From: Candidatus Eiseniibacteriota bacterium | GTDB taxonomy: Bacteria; Eisenbacteria; RBG-16-71-46 | NCBI GenBank assembly: GCA_023249815.1 | Contig: JAHFBX010000202.1 | Coordinates: forward strand, 1-5,970 | DNA length: 5,970 nucleotides | Direction: 5' to 3' | Part shown: positions 5,663-5,970 of the stretch, in pieces | Layout: every line of letters starts with the position of its first letter | How positions within the stretch are numbered: the first letter of the stretch is position 1 | Notes under the pieces: generated by a model | What the model was told of the DNA's origin: nothing | The model's database searches: none | Seen by the model: the letters and a program-made list of their open reading frames with translations, nothing else | Made by a program: the position numbers and the translations under genes

Positions 5663-5970
5663 ATGACCAAGCTCCTCGCCGCTGTCATCGTCCTCGCAGC
5701 CATCGTCACGGCCAGCGCGGCGCTGTCGCAGTCGTTCAACGTGCGACTGGGCGCCACCCAGGGGCCGGTGCAACCCATCGCGTTCAGCCACAAGCTGCAC
5801 GCCGGCACGCGCCAGATGGACTGCAAGTACTGCCACTACGGCGCGGCCAACTCGCAGTGGGCGAACATCCCCGCCGTGAGCACCTGCATGGGCTGCCACC
5901 GGTTCACGGCCACGGACCGGCCCGAGATCGTGAAGCTCACGGGCTACTCCGACCGCGGTGAGCAGATCCC
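5663..5970 (+). CDS. Periplasmic multiheme c-type cytochrome, N-terminal part (ActA/QrcA-like), cut by window edge
   Basis: The frame from ATG 5663 stays open for 102 codons to the window edge. The N-terminus is a signal peptide or membrane anchor: K3, then a hydrophobic stretch at 4-21. Two CxxCH heme c sites follow, CKYCH (54-58, bases 5822-5836) and CMGCH (75-79, bases 5885-5899). Before them, IAFSHKLHAG (39-48) gives H43 and H46, likely distal axial ligands as in class III/c7-type cytochromes. The pattern FSHKLHAG, then CxYCHYGA, then IPAVSTCMGCH, matches from memory the N-terminal repeat of ActA of alternative complex III and the related QrcA subunit, which pass quinol electrons to periplasmic carriers. 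More heme sites are expected beyond the window. The gene stands 132 bases after the M48 gene with its own promoter, so it probably opens a new operon. The heme protein call is firm; the ActA assignment is an inference. Confidence 0.87.
   Translation, partial: MTKLLAAVIVLAAIVTASAALSQSFNVRLGATQGPVQPIAFSHKLHAGTRQMDCKYCHYGAANSQWANIPAVSTCMGCHRFTATDRPEIVKLTGYSDRGEQI

Noticed and set aside
5650..5961. Plus-strand open frame of 103 codons at the right edge
   Set aside because: The correct frame starts at 5663, carries a signal sequence and two CxxCH heme motifs, and continues past the window edge. This one is the shifted shadow.
1..5970. A new defence, biosynthetic or mobile system
   Set aside because: Each gene belongs to a recognised housekeeping or respiratory family, no transposase, integrase, toxin-antitoxin or repeat array is seen, and the gene set does not form an unexplained cluster.

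Overview
The window is GC-rich, densely coded DNA from a Gram-negative bacterium. It holds five protein genes, two of them cut by the window edges. The Gram-negative reading rests on a lipoprotein-type M48 metallopeptidase of the kind attached to the outer membrane, and on an exported multiheme cytochrome c. The high GC, the frequent GTG starts and the ActA/QrcA-like cytochrome would fit phyla such as Eisenbacteria, Gemmatimonadota or similar respiratory lineages. The phylum is an inference; no marker here fixes it.

Layout. The left half is read on the minus strand. Transketolase (tkt, start 2585, stop 570) is followed after 28 nt by the 5' part of 4-alpha-glucanotransferase (malQ, start 541, running off the window at base 1). 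The right half is read on the plus strand. First comes a MoeB/ThiF-type adenylyltransferase fused to a C-terminal rhodanese domain (2847-4001). After 65 nt that contain a strong GC hairpin comes an M48-family lipoprotein metallopeptidase (4067-5530). After a 132-nt gap with a good sigma70-like promoter comes the start of a periplasmic multiheme c-type cytochrome (5663 to the window end). The tkt and moeB-like genes diverge from a 261-nt intergenic region.

How the genes fit together. tkt and malQ are a carbohydrate pair: pentose phosphate/Calvin-type carbon shuffling next to maltodextrin or glycogen-derived glucan metabolism, probably co-transcribed. The adenylyltransferase-rhodanese protein activates a ubiquitin-like sulfur carrier and supplies its sulfur, but no carrier gene (MoaD, ThiS or CysO type) is visible beside it. 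The M48 lipoprotein is probably an envelope quality-control protease. The cytochrome has its own promoter and probably opens a respiratory operon that continues past the right edge; the alternative complex III ActA family is the best guess.

I see no mobile element, CRISPR array, tRNA or rRNA, and nothing that amounts to a new defence or biosynthetic system. The content is mostly core metabolism. The points most worth a second look are regulatory: the hairpin at 4008-4045 and the nearly leaderless cytochrome promoter with an inverted repeat over its -35 box.
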